35,220 nucleotides of DNA from Nocardia cerradoensis NBRC 101014 (GCF_000308535.1 NZ_BAFW01000229.1:1-35220); one strand, 5' to 3'. Shown: positions 1 to 8,097, counted from the first letter of the stretch. Notes: generated by a model not told the origin, from the letters alone. Made by a program: numbers and translations.

Positions 1-282
1 GGGGCGCTCGTCGCCCTCGCTCTCGGCGACCGCTACACGGTCGTGACGACCGACGGCGCCCCTGCCTGCGATCCGGCCACCCTGCAGGGCGTGCTGGCGC
101 AGGCGACGACGCGCCGAACCCTGTTCCCCGCAAGCGAATTGCGCGACTCGCTACCCGCGACGATCGCCACGGGTGAACCGATGGTCCTCGGCCACATCCC
201 GCTGCGCCGGGCGGATCTCGACACCGCCGACGCGCTCGTCTTCATCGCCGACACCGACGGGGAGCAGGTCCGGTACTGGTAG
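1..282 (+). CDS. C-terminal part of an unrecognised protein (5' truncated)
   Basis: The reading frame is open from the first base of the window and stops at 280-282, giving the last 93 residues of a longer protein. GC-rich third positions fit a real coding frame. The visible part starts with a short hydrophobic stretch (GALVALALGDRYTVVTTDG) and ends in Tyr-Trp. I recognise no motif or family, so I assign no function. The gene lies just upstream of, and in the same direction as, the gentisate operon, with about 85 bp between them that hold an operator-like palindrome. It is therefore probably a separate transcription unit. A GTG at 43 could serve as an internal start, but the frame continues upstream of it. 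Confidence 0.6.
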   Translation, partial: GALVALALGDRYTVVTTDGAPACDPATLQGVLAQATTRRTLFPASELRDSLPATIATGEPMVLGHIPLRRADLDTADALVFIADTDGEQVRYW

Positions 283-311
283 CGGCACCTGCGGGGTCGG
301 ACCGCGCGCGG

Positions 312-338
312 TTCTGCTGAGCAGAATTCTGTTTTCTG
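312..338. promoter_or_regulatory. Operator-like palindrome ahead of the gentisate operon
   Basis: A perfect 7-bp inverted repeat with a one-base centre, TTCTGCT-G-AGCAGAA, lies at 312-326. It overlaps a second perfect palindrome, CAGAATTCTG, at 322-331, and another TTCTG copy follows at 334-338. The cluster sits about 30-55 bp before the ATG of the dioxygenase gene. This is the usual place for a regulator to control transcription of an aromatic-acid operon. The identity of the regulator is unknown. IclR, MarR and GntR families are all known to control gentisate genes, but none is encoded in the visible flank. Confidence 0.45.
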
Positions 339-367
339 GGCCCCCGGCACGCGTCACTGTAGGCGCT

Positions 368-1525
368 ATGAGCACGACTGACTCCCCTGTCCGCTTGCGG
401 GCGGTCGCGGCGCCGGATCAGCCGGATGTGACGCCCGCGCTCGAGCAGTTGTACCGCGGCTTCGAGCAGGAGCTGCTGGTGCCGCTGTGGACCGAGATCG
501 GCGATCTGATGCCCGCCCATCCCCGCTCGCGGGCGGTGCCGCATCTGTGGCGCTGGGAGCGGCTGCTGCGGCTCGCGGCCGAGGCGGGCGATATCGTCCC
601 CGTCGGCCGCGGCGGGGAACGTCGTGCGATCGCACTGGCGAATCCGGCCCTGGGCGGGCGGCCGTTCGCCACGCCGACGTTGTGGGCGGCGATCCAATAT
701 CTGATGCCGGGCGAGGACGCGCCCGAACATCGCCACACCCAGCACGCGTTCCGCTTCGTGGTGGAGGGCTCGGGCGTGTGGACGGTGGTCGGCGGCAACG
801 GTGAGCGGGCGGTCGGCGACGCGGTCCCGATGCGCCGCGGCGATTTCCTGCCGCAGGCGGGCTGGAACTGGCACGCCCACCACAACGCGACCGCGGCGCC
901 CATGGCGTGGATCGACGGGCTCGACATCCCGTTCCAATACCTGACAGAGGCGCAGTTCTTCCAGTTCGGACGCACGGATATCGATGCGGCCGAACGGATT
1001 ACGCCGCAGCGCTCACGCTCGGAACGACTGTGGGGTCATCCCGGATTGCGGCCGCTGTCGGTCGGCGAGGTCGCGCCCGGTTCGCCGCTGCTCGCCTACA
1101 AATGGGAGCACACCGACGCCGCCCTCACCGACCAGCTGCAGCTGGAGCGGGAAGGGTACGGCGGCACCGTCGAACCCGGCCACGCCGCGGTCCGATTCAC
1201 CAATCCGCACAACGGCGCCGACGTGCTGCCGACGATTCGCGCCGAGTTCCACCGGATCGCTCGCCACGCACAGACCGCGCCCGTGCGCGAGACCGGTTCG
1301 TCGGTGTATCAGGTCTTCGACGGCTCCGGCACGGTGACCGTCGGCGAGACGACGTGGTCGGTGACCCGCGGCGACCTGTTCGTCGTTCCCTCATGGGAAT
1401 CGTTGTCCGTCACTTCCGAATCCGGCCGCACCGATTCCGACTCCGGCGCATTGGACCTCTTCCGGTTCTCGGATGCGCCCGTCTTCGAAGCACTACACCT
1501 CGACCGTCAGGAGACCGTCCGATGA
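368..1525 (+). CDS. Gentisate 1,2-dioxygenase
   Basis: A 385-residue bicupin ring-cleaving dioxygenase that opens gentisate (2,5-dihydroxybenzoate) to maleylpyruvate using non-haem Fe(II) and oxygen. The N-terminal cupin carries the metal motif PEHRHTQHAFRFVVEG with His121 and His123, and a third histidine in the WHAHHN segment near residue 169. The second cupin near residues 290-370 contains VYQVFDGSGTVTV and GDLFVVPSW. Length and motif order match the family (about 350-390 residues). The ATG at 368 was chosen because the family start aligns there; the frame remains open upstream without recognisable homology. Its stop overlaps the next ATG (ATGA, 1522-1525), so the two genes are translationally coupled. 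Context with the next three genes supports gentisate rather than another hydroxylated substrate. Confidence 0.93.
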   Translation: MSTTDSPVRLRAVAAPDQPDVTPALEQLYRGFEQELLVPLWTEIGDLMPAHPRSRAVPHLWRWERLLRLAAEAGDIVPVGRGGERRAIALANPALGGRPFATPTLWAAIQYLMPGEDAPEHRHTQHAFRFVVEGSGVWTVVGGNGERAVGDAVPMRRGDFLPQAGWNWHAHHNATAAPMAWIDGLDIPFQYLTEAQFFQFGRTDIDAAERITPQRSRSERLWGHPGLRPLSVGEVAPGSPLLAYKWEHTDAALTDQLQLEREGYGGTVEPGHAAVRFTNPHNGADVLPTIRAEFHRIARHAQTAPVRETGSSVYQVFDGSGTVTVGETTWSVTRGDLFVVPSWESLSVTSESGRTDSDSGALDLFRFSDAPVFEALHLDRQETVR

Positions 1526-2352
1526 AACTGGCCACCCTCCGCGTCGACGGCGGCACCCGCGCGGTCCGCCTCGACGGCGACCGTCTGGCCGACCTCGGCT
1601 ACGACGACCTCGGCGCGCTGTTCGCCCGCGACGACTGGCCCACGGTCGCCGCCGCGGCCACCGGGCAGACCTGGCCGGTAGCGGGCGCCGACTTCGCCCC
1701 CGTCGTGCCGAACCCGTCGAAGGTGATCTGCGTCGGGCACAACTACACCAACCACATTCGGGAGATGGGCCGCGACATGCCCAGCTACCCCACCCTTTTC
1801 CCGAAATTCGCCGACTCGCTCATCGGCCCGGACGATCCGATCGTGAAGCCCGCCGAGACCGATGCCCTGGACTGGGAGGTCGAACTGGTGGTCGTCATCG
1901 GAAAACCGGTGCGCCGAGCCACCGAGCAGCAGGCCACGGACGCCATCGCGGGCTTCACCGTCATGAACGATATCTCCGTGCGGGACTGGCAGTTCCGGAC
2001 CATCGAATGGACCCAGGGCAAGATCTGGGATTCCGTCACGCCCGTCGGCCCCTACGTCGTGACGCCGGACGAGGTGGGCGGCGTGCGGCCCGCACTGCGG
2101 GTCGAGACCGTCGTCGACGGGAACGTCGTCCAGCAGGACGACACCGGCACCCTCCTGTTCGATCCGGTCCACCTCGTGCGATACGTCTCGACGATCATCC
2201 GGTTGAATCCGGGCGACATGATCGCCACCGGCACCCCCGCCGGAGTCGGGCACGCACGCGATCCGAAGATGTATCTCGTGGGCGGGGAAACCGTGGTCAC
2301 CCGAATCGACGGCCTAGGGGCGTGCACCAACAAGGTCGTGCGGGCATCGTGA
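1522..2352 (+). CDS. Fumarylpyruvate hydrolase (FAH family)
   Basis: A 276-residue member of the fumarylacetoacetate hydrolase fold. In this operon it should split fumarylpyruvate to fumarate and pyruvate, the last step of the gentisate route. A roughly 60-residue N-terminal region precedes the catalytic domain. Typical motifs are GHNYTNH (substrate pocket), DWEVELVVVIG with the acidic metal ligands, FTVMNDISVRDWQ, TQGKIWDSVTPVGP with the catalytic Lys/Asp, and TGTPAGVG near the C terminus. It overlaps the preceding dioxygenase by 4 bases and the following isomerase by 4 bases (GTGA), so the three are co-translated. Maleylpyruvate hydrolysis is an alternative activity within the family, but the isomerase next door makes the fumaryl isomer the likelier substrate. 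Confidence 0.9.
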   Translation: MKLATLRVDGGTRAVRLDGDRLADLGYDDLGALFARDDWPTVAAAATGQTWPVAGADFAPVVPNPSKVICVGHNYTNHIREMGRDMPSYPTLFPKFADSLIGPDDPIVKPAETDALDWEVELVVVIGKPVRRATEQQATDAIAGFTVMNDISVRDWQFRTIEWTQGKIWDSVTPVGPYVVTPDEVGGVRPALRVETVVDGNVVQQDDTGTLLFDPVHLVRYVSTIIRLNPGDMIATGTPAGVGHARDPKMYLVGGETVVTRIDGLGACTNKVVRAS

Positions 2353-2975
2353 CCGGGCGAACGCTCGCGGACGCGCTGCGATGGGCCGAGCACGGCACTT
2401 CCCTGTTCGGCACCAGGGTCGCTCTTCTGGACGAGACGTCGATGTCGGCGCCGAGCCTGCTGCCCGGCTGGACGCGCAAACACCTCGTCGCGCACGTCGC
2501 CGCCAACGCGGACGCGCTCGGCAATCTGGTGCACTGGGCCCGGACCGGCGTCCGCACCCCGATGTATTCCTCGGCGCGGCAACGTGATTCCGATATCGAG
2601 CAGGGCGCGACCCGCTCGGCGGCCGAACTGATGGCCTGGCTCGACGCGTCGGTCCAAGCGCTGTCGGTGGCAATGGATTCCCTGACCGGCGACGACTGGC
2701 GCCGCGAGGTCGTCACCGCGCAGGGGCGGACCGTCCCGGCCACGGAGATCCCCTGGCTGCGGGCACGGGAAGTGTGTGTCCATGCCGTCGATCTCGGCAC
2801 GGGCGCCGGCTTCGCCGACCTTCCCGGCGAATTCCTGTCCGCGCTCATCGACGACATCCGCGCCAAGCGCGGACTCGACACGCGGCCGCGCGGCCCGCTG
2901 CCCGAGGTCGCCGCCTACCTCGCCGGTCGTCCCCACTCGCTCGCCGACGTCCCCGACCTCGGCCCCTGGTTGTAA
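2349..2975 (+). CDS. Mycothiol-dependent maleylpyruvate isomerase
   Basis: A 208-residue protein of the MDMPI/DinB-like four-helix family. It isomerises maleylpyruvate to fumarylpyruvate with mycothiol as cofactor, as described in Corynebacterium glutamicum. The expected zinc ligands are visible: His49 in WTRKHLVAHVA, and Glu141 and His145 in RAREVCVHAVDLG. The C-terminal part (about 165-208) matches the small second domain of the family. The GTG start at 2349 overlaps the stop of the hydrolase (GTGA), which decides the start. Mycothiol dependence implies a mycothiol-producing actinobacterium. The stop is followed by AAGGAAG, the ribosome site for the hydroxylase 12 bp downstream. Confidence 0.92.
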   Translation: MTGRTLADALRWAEHGTSLFGTRVALLDETSMSAPSLLPGWTRKHLVAHVAANADALGNLVHWARTGVRTPMYSSARQRDSDIEQGATRSAAELMAWLDASVQALSVAMDSLTGDDWRREVVTAQGRTVPATEIPWLRAREVCVHAVDLGTGAGFADLPGEFLSALIDDIRAKRGLDTRPRGPLPEVAAYLAGRPHSLADVPDLGPWL

Positions 2976-2987
2976 GGAAGCTGCACT

Positions 2988-4250
2988 ATGAGCACCTCCG
3001 ATGTGGTGATCGCCGGCGGCGGAATCGGCGGATTGAGTACCGCTTTCGCGCTGTCACGTCTCGGTCTGCGAGTCCGGGTCCTGGAGCAGGCGGAGCAATT
3101 CGGCGAGGTCGGCGCCGGCATTCAGCTCGCCCCGAACTGCACCCGCATCCTGGCCGAGTACGGACTGCTGGAGCAGGCGACAGCGCGTGGCGTCGTCCCC
3201 GACCGCATGGTGATGCGCGATGCGGTCGACGCGAGCGAACTGACCGCGCTGGACCTGCGCGACCTCGAACGACGGTACGGATTTCCGTATCTGGTCATCC
3301 ACCGCAGCGACCTGCATGCCCTGTTCCTCGACGCGTGCCGCGACGCCGGTGTCGAACTGCTCACCGAGCAACGAGTCACCGCATATACGCAGGACGGCGA
3401 GAAAGCCAGCGCCACAACGGATTCCGGTGCCGTGCACGAGGCGCCGGTCGTGATCGCGGCCGACGGACTGCATTCGGTCGCGCGGCGCCGGTTCGCCGAC
3501 GATCGGCCGGTCTCCTCGGCGTACGTCGCCTATCGCGGGACCGTGCCGATCGCGTCGGTCGATCGGCCGGTCGATCTGTCCGAGGTCGTGGTGTACGTGG
3601 GCCCGCGGTGCCACTTCGTCCACTACGGATTGCGCGGCGGCGATCTGCTCAATCAGGTCGCGGTCTTCGAATCCCCCAAGGCCCTGGCCGGACTCGCGGA
3701 CTGGGGCACCCCCGACGAGCTGGACGACGCCTTCGCCGGCAACTGCGAATTCGTCCGGGAACGCCTGCCGCACATGTGGCGCGACAAATGGTGGCGCATG
3801 TACGACCGCGATCCGATCGACACCTGGGTCGACGGCCGGATCGCTCTGCTCGGCGACGCCGCCCACCCACCGCTGCAATACCTGGCCCAGGGCGCGATCA
3901 TGGCGATCGAGGACGGCTGGGTTCTCGCCGAACACGCGCGGCGGCGACGCGGCGCCGGCGCAACCGTCGACTGGGACGGTGCCCTGGCCGCCTATCAGGC
4001 GGTTCGTCCCGAACACTGCCGCCGCGTCGTGCTCACCGCCCGCGCCTGGGGCGAACTGTGGCATCTCGACGGGCGGCGCCGCGAACAGCGCAATATTCTC
4101 CTGCGCGCCCGCGAGACCGGCGACTACTCCTTCACCGACTGGATCTACGGCCCGACCGCGCTGGTCCCCGAGGAGGAACCGGCCATGTTCACCCCGATCC
4201 CGCTCACCGCGGCCGATCGGATCACCGGAGTCGATTCGGTCGCCCGCTGA
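2988..4250 (+). CDS. 3-Hydroxybenzoate 6-hydroxylase (FAD monooxygenase)
   Basis: A 420-residue class A flavoprotein aromatic hydroxylase, predicted to convert 3-hydroxybenzoate to gentisate with NAD(P)H and oxygen. The N terminus has the ADP-binding fingerprint IAGGGIGGLSTAFALS and an acidic ending VRVLEQ. The middle holds the DG motif (VVIAADGLHSVARRR), and the FAD-ribityl GD motif with the following helix is seen at GDAAHPPLQYLAQGA. Length and motifs match known 3HB6H/salicylate-type enzymes. Salicylate 5-hydroxylation is a less likely alternative because that step normally uses a multicomponent enzyme. The ATG at 2988 has AAGGAAG 7 bases upstream. As the last gene of the operon, it supplies the gentisate used by the first three enzymes. 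Confidence 0.88.
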   Translation: MSTSDVVIAGGGIGGLSTAFALSRLGLRVRVLEQAEQFGEVGAGIQLAPNCTRILAEYGLLEQATARGVVPDRMVMRDAVDASELTALDLRDLERRYGFPYLVIHRSDLHALFLDACRDAGVELLTEQRVTAYTQDGEKASATTDSGAVHEAPVVIAADGLHSVARRRFADDRPVSSAYVAYRGTVPIASVDRPVDLSEVVVYVGPRCHFVHYGLRGGDLLNQVAVFESPKALAGLADWGTPDELDDAFAGNCEFVRERLPHMWRDKWWRMYDRDPIDTWVDGRIALLGDAAHPPLQYLAQGAIMAIEDGWVLAEHARRRRGAGATVDWDGALAAYQAVRPEHCRRVVLTARAWGELWHLDGRRREQRNILLRARETGDYSFTDWIYGPTALVPEEEPAMFTPIPLTAADRITGVDSVAR

Positions 4251-4310
4251 ACCGCCCACCACCCCGGCCCGGCACCGATACCATCGAGCGAATGTCGTCC
4301 GGAATCACTG

Positions 4311-4514
4311 GTGGCCGCGGATTTTGCGCACAGGGTGAAACTCAACGTCGACCTGTTCTTCCGCTACCTGCGCACCGGGATCGAACCCGGCGAGGACGAC
4401 ACCGCCGATATGGTGCGGCTCGCGGTCGAACGCGTCCCTGACGGCGCGGCGGTCACCGACGTCCTCGACGCCCCGTTCATGCTGAACCTGTTCGGCAAAC
4501 CCGTTGGGCAATAA
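4311..4514 (+). pseudogene. Remnant resembling the N-terminal domain of a PucR-type regulator
   Basis: A 67-codon frame (GTG start, stop TAA) reads ADFAHRVKLNVDLFFRYLRT, followed by acidic residues, MVRLAVERVPDGAAVTDVL and a divergent tail. This pattern (asparagine-rich helix, one-sided acidic loop, A-x-x-R-v-x-x-G helix) resembles the RsbRD-like N-terminal domain that precedes the helix-turn-helix in PucR/CdaR-family regulators, where several hundred further residues are expected. Here the frame stops after about 67 residues and has no DNA-binding domain. A better-placed ATG at 4292 is in a different frame. I read it as a decayed regulator next to the gentisate operon. It could also be a genuine small protein. 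It is the only coding-like feature in the 306-bp space between 4250 and 4557. Confidence 0.4.
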
Positions 4515-4556
4515 CGGATTCGAGCACCAACGGATGGCCGGGCCGGGCGTCGGCCC

Positions 4557-4949
4557 TCAGGACAGGATCGAGTGGATGTGGCGGCCCCGGAGGGCGTCGT
4601 GGGTGTGCTCGGCGAGCCAGGCGGCGAAATCCGTATCAGCGGCGGGCGTGTGATCGAAGAAGGCTGCGCAGGCGACGGTATCGCCGTGCTCGACGACGAC
4701 GTCGATCGTTTCGCCGCGCTGGGTGACAGCGAAGGCCGCTGCCGGGGTGCGCGGCAGGCGATGTCGGCGTCCGGCGTCCGCGGGCCGGATATCGCTGACC
4801 GTCGCCGCGACGATGTCGACGACGTTGTCGTGCCGGCGGCGTAGCCGGCGCGGCACATCGGTGACCACGGTATGCACGGCGAGAATCAGTTCGGCGAGAT
4901 CGTCGAAATCCACCGTCACGGTGGGCACGTGGCGCGGTTCTGCCGTCAC
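4557..4949 (-). CDS. Hypothetical protein, about 130 residues
   Basis: The frame is on the minus strand, with two possible GTG starts at 4958 and 4949. I chose 4949 because a strong ribosome site, GAGGAAGGAGG (4970-4960), lies 10 bases upstream of it but only 1 base from the other. The protein has an acidic, leucine-rich start (VDFDDLAELILAVHTVV), an Arg-rich segment and an alternating C-terminal half with VTQRGETIDVVVEHG and DFAAWLAEHTHDAL. I recognise no family. Length and GC-rich third positions favour this frame over the opposite strand. It is flanked by the regulator remnant and the signalling operon and belongs to neither obviously. Confidence 0.55.
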   Translation of the reverse strand: MTAEPRHVPTVTVDFDDLAELILAVHTVVTDVPRRLRRRHDNVVDIVAATVSDIRPADAGRRHRLPRTPAAAFAVTQRGETIDVVVEHGDTVACAAFFDHTPAADTDFAAWLAEHTHDALRGRHIHSILS

Positions 4950-5086
4950 GACAACCACGCCTCCTTCCTCGAACCTGGGGCGTTGCCATCCCACACCACT
5001 GGAGTCTGCCTCGCGGCGGCGAGTGCGCCAGTCGGCGTTTCGCACGACGACGGGTCGATCGTCCGTGAACGCTCGAGCGGCTGGAC

Positions 5087-5125
5087 GTAATGAATTACCC
5101 CGGCGCAGTGATTAACAATCATCAC
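5087..5125. promoter_or_regulatory. Two related dyads upstream of the response regulator
   Basis: In an unusually AT-rich patch two inverted repeats share the half-site GTRAT/ATYAC: GTAAT-GA-ATTAC at 5087-5098 and GTGAT-N8-ATCAC at 5108-5125. Their centres are 24 bp apart and they lie 65-103 bp before the GTG of the response regulator. NarL-type regulators bind paired half-sites, so autoregulation is a reasonable guess. No promoter hexamers are convincing enough to call. Confidence 0.4.
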
Positions 5126-5189
5126 TCGCTGCCGGATTCGCGCGCCGAGATCGGCGCCGCCGGGCACGGTCGGCACAGGAGGGGGCAGG

Positions 5190-5858
5190 GTGCAGGAGAA
5201 TGTCGCGGCCGGGAACCCGTATCGCATCGGCGTCGTCGAGGATCACCAGGTCACCATCGCGGGCCTGCGCCAGATCCTCGCCGGCGAGCCCACTGTCACC
5301 ATCGCGGCCACGGCCGCATCGGTAACCGAATTACTGGACGCCACAACGGATCTGGCACTCGTCGTGCTCGATCTGCGGCTTCCCGACGGATCCTCCCCCG
5401 CCACCAATATCGAGCACCTGCGGGCCGCCGGCATCGAAACCTTGGTGTTCACCTCCGGCGACGAACCGTTCCTGGTGCGCGCCGCCGCGCGGGCCGGCGT
5501 TCTCGGCGTGGTGCGGAAGTCGGAACGCGACGAGGTGGTCGCCGCCGCCGTGCGCGACGCCGCGGCCGGCCGCCAGGTACCGACGACGGACTGGGCGGTC
5601 GCCATCGACTCCGACGAGAACTTCGCCACTGTCACGCTCAGCCCGCGCCAGCGCGATGTCCTGGCCCTGTACGCCTCGGGAGAACCGGCGGCCCGCGTCG
5701 CGCGGCTCACCGGCCTGACCGAAGACACGGTCAACGCCTATCTGGCCCGGATCCGGCAGAAATACGCGGAGGCGGGGCGGCCTTCGCGCACCAAGACCGA
5801 ACTGTTCAAACGTGCTCTGGAGGACGGGTGGCTGCCGATACCACGTCGACGCCGGTAG
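5190..5858 (+). CDS. NarL/FixJ-type response regulator
   Basis: A 222-residue two-component response regulator. Residues 11-125 form a receiver: acidic pair Glu17-Asp18, phospho-acceptor Asp61 in VVLDLRLPDG, Thr in LVFTSGDE and Lys in VVRKSERD. Residues 150-215 form a LuxR-type helix-turn-helix (LSPRQRDVLALYASGEPAAR, then a TVNAYLARIRQKY recognition helix). The GTG start at 5190 has AGGAGGGGG at 5177-5185. The histidine kinase gene starts inside its 3' end (31-base overlap), so the pair is co-transcribed. Its C-terminal LARIRxKYxxAGRPxxTK pattern is shared with the small regulator at 8098-8391, pointing to duplication within the locus. Confidence 0.9.
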   Translation: MQENVAAGNPYRIGVVEDHQVTIAGLRQILAGEPTVTIAATAASVTELLDATTDLALVVLDLRLPDGSSPATNIEHLRAAGIETLVFTSGDEPFLVRAAARAGVLGVVRKSERDEVVAAAVRDAAAGRQVPTTDWAVAIDSDENFATVTLSPRQRDVLALYASGEPAARVARLTGLTEDTVNAYLARIRQKYAEAGRPSRTKTELFKRALEDGWLPIPRRRR

Positions 5859-7045
5859 ATCCGGACGCCGGTCGCGCACGGACGACGGTCGGCCCGGCCG
5901 AGGACCGCATCACCCGGTTGTTCGCCCGCTTCCTGTCCTCCGGGTACGTCGCCTATCTGTTCCTGATGGCCGCGACCATCGTCAGCCAGGCCGACGACCT
6001 GGCCCTGTGGTGGACCGTGCTCGCCGTGGGCCTCGTCTACGGCCCGGCGGTGGTGATGGGCCTGTTCTCGTTTCATCCCGACCTCCGGTGGGTGCGCGCG
6101 ACCGCCGCCGTCACCGCCCTGGGCTTCGTGGTCGCGGCCGCCCTGTGGCCCGTGGCGTGGAACGGGGAACTGCTGCGCGCCGATGCGTGGATCTCCACCA
6201 TTCCCGGCTTGGCCGGATTGTCCGCGGCACTGGTCTGGCCCCCGGGCCGGACCGTGGCCGTGCTGCTCGCGGCGGTGATCCCGGTCCAGCTCATCAATCA
6301 CCTCTGCCGGGCGCCCGGGCACAACGGCCGCTTCGTCCCGGACCTGCTGTTCGCGATCAGCTTCTGCCTGCTCTTCGTCGCGGCCGGGCTGATGGCGATG
6401 CGCACCGGACGGATTCTGGACGCGACCCGGAACGAAGCCCACGCGGTCGCGGCCGCCGCGGCGGCGGCGACCGCGCGCACCGTCCAACGCGCCCGGTTCA
6501 ACGCACTGCTGCACGACTGGGTGATGTCGACCCTGCTGGCCGCCGCGCGCGGAACCCAGCGGTCGGAGGTACGCCACCAGGCCGAACTGGCACTGGGCAA
6601 GCTGAACGACGTGGGTTCGGAAGGCGCACAAGGATTTACGGCCGTGACAGCGGCCGCGCACATCCGCACCGCGGTCGCCGACGTCGACGACCGGCTGCCG
6701 GTCACCGTGCGCGAGGACCCGGACGGCGGCGACCGCTACTTTCCCGCCGAGCCGATACAGGTCCTGGGCGCCGCCGTCGCGGAAGCCGTGCGCAACAGCG
6801 TCATTCACGCCGGAGCGCACGCCGCGCGCACGGTGAGCCTCCGATTCGACGAGGGGCGGATCACGGTCGTCGTGACCGACGACGGCCGCGGATTCGATCC
6901 GGCGAAGGTCCCCTCCCACCGCCTCGGACTGGCCGTCAGCATCGTGGAACGGGTGCGCCGCCTGCCCGGTGGTGAGGTCGAGGTGCGCAGCCGTCCGGGC
7001 GCCGGTACGCGGATTCACCTGTCATGGCGGGCGGTCGAGCGATGA
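5828..7045 (+). CDS. Membrane sensor histidine kinase
   Basis: A 405-residue membrane-bound histidine kinase, the likely partner of the response regulator encoded just upstream. About six hydrophobic segments lie between residues 35 and 195. The dimerisation helix has the phospho-acceptor His229 in FNALLHDWVMSTLLAA, a variant of the HisKA_3 E-L-H-D motif. The ATPase domain follows, with an N box around Asn323 (EAVRNSVIHAG), a G1 box near 351-357 (DDGRGFD) and a G2 region LGLAVSIVERV. The GTG start at 5828 lies within the regulator gene and is preceded by GGAGG at 5819-5823. The stop overlaps the next ATG (ATGA). No extracytoplasmic domain is present, so the signal is probably sensed in or near the membrane. 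Confidence 0.88.
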   Translation: MAADTTSTPVDPDAGRARTTVGPAEDRITRLFARFLSSGYVAYLFLMAATIVSQADDLALWWTVLAVGLVYGPAVVMGLFSFHPDLRWVRATAAVTALGFVVAAALWPVAWNGELLRADAWISTIPGLAGLSAALVWPPGRTVAVLLAAVIPVQLINHLCRAPGHNGRFVPDLLFAISFCLLFVAAGLMAMRTGRILDATRNEAHAVAAAAAAATARTVQRARFNALLHDWVMSTLLAAARGTQRSEVRHQAELALGKLNDVGSEGAQGFTAVTAAAHIRTAVADVDDRLPVTVREDPDGGDRYFPAEPIQVLGAAVAEAVRNSVIHAGAHAARTVSLRFDEGRITVVVTDDGRGFDPAKVPSHRLGLAVSIVERVRRLPGGEVEVRSRPGAGTRIHLSWRAVER

Positions 7046-8082
7046 GCGCGGCCACCGGCCCCGTCCGCGATGCCCGCACCCTCCTGGGCATGGATACCCG
7101 GCCCGCCTGGCTGATCGCGGCCTTCTACCTGATCTCGGAAGCGGCACTGAGCCTTTCGTCCGCGCAGCAGACCCGTCACCTGTGGCCGGTGCTCGCCGGA
7201 CTGGCCGTCACCGTCGCGGCGACCGCGGCACTGCTGCGCATCCGGCCCGATCCGCTGCCCCTCCCCGCGACCGCCGCGCTGGCCGCCTCGATTCCGGCGA
7301 CCGCGGCACTGACCCTGTTCAACCTGCCGATTCCGCCGACCTCCGTCGCGCAACTGTGGTCGTTCGGGTGCGGGACGGTGACCGCGACCTTCATGTGCGT
7401 GCGCGGGCGGACGGGCGCCGCGTGGGCCGGTCTGCTGTCGATGATCGCCACCTCCGCCGTATGGTCGTGGCAGAGCGGGCAGGGCTTCGGTCACGGCGTC
7501 GCGATTTCGGCGATCAATCTGGGCCCGCTGATGATGGCGACCTTCTTCGCCTACACCCTGCGTCCCGCTGCCCGCGCCATCTTCCGGCTGCGGGAGGAAT
7601 CGACCCGGCAGGTGGGCTCCGAAGCCGCCGCGGCCGCCGCACTCGACGAACGCCGGGCCCAGATCCAGCGCCTGGACGATATGGTTCGCCCGATTCTGGA
7701 ACGCATCGCCGGCCCGCAGCCGCTCGACGACCGCACCCGCGACGACTGCCGCCTGATCGAGGCACATCTGCGCGATACGCTGCGCGCCCCCGTGCTCGCC
7801 GCCGAACCGGTCACGACGGCGGCGCGCGCGGCCCGGTTGCGCGGCGTCGACGTCGTCCTGATCGACGACCACGGCCTGGACGACCTGCCCGCCGCCACCC
7901 GCCGCCGGGTTCTGGGCACCGTCGCCGCGGAGTTGGCCACCACGGCCGCCGGGACGGTTCATGTGCGAATTCTGCCGCCGCACAGGGCGATTCTGGCCAC
8001 GGTCGTCGTCAACCATCCGGGCTCCGGCATCCGGCGGATCGAAATCGACGCCCCCGGAACGCGCGCCGGCGCGCCGGGCTGA
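7042..8082 (+). CDS. Histidine-kinase-like membrane protein lacking catalytic motifs
   Basis: A 346-residue protein with about six membrane segments (residues 21-172) and a cytoplasmic tail. It is translationally coupled to the kinase (ATGA, 7042-7045). The tail starts with a helical region where a dimerisation domain would be (LDERRAQIQRLDDMVRPILE), but there is no H-D-W/H-D-x motif. Further on, RRVLGTVAAELATTAAGTVHVRI aligns by eye with the kinase segment QVLGAAVAEAVRNSVIHAG. The Asn of the N box is replaced and the DxGxG box is reduced to NHPGSG. This suggests a pseudokinase that pairs with, or modulates, the kinase. I infer this from topology and partial alignment; a plain integral membrane protein is the alternative. 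Confidence 0.7.
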   Translation: MSAATGPVRDARTLLGMDTRPAWLIAAFYLISEAALSLSSAQQTRHLWPVLAGLAVTVAATAALLRIRPDPLPLPATAALAASIPATAALTLFNLPIPPTSVAQLWSFGCGTVTATFMCVRGRTGAAWAGLLSMIATSAVWSWQSGQGFGHGVAISAINLGPLMMATFFAYTLRPAARAIFRLREESTRQVGSEAAAAAALDERRAQIQRLDDMVRPILERIAGPQPLDDRTRDDCRLIEAHLRDTLRAPVLAAEPVTTAARAARLRGVDVVLIDDHGLDDLPAATRRRVLGTVAAELATTAAGTVHVRILPPHRAILATVVVNHPGSGIRRIEIDAPGTRAGAPG

Positions 8083-8097
8083 TCCGCCACCGCGTCG

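Noticed and set aside
2774..4441. Long open frames antisense to or offset from the gentisate genes, rich in Arg, Pro and Gly
   Set aside because: Such frames are normal shadows in high-GC DNA. The residue composition is unnatural and the true frames show clear enzyme motifs.
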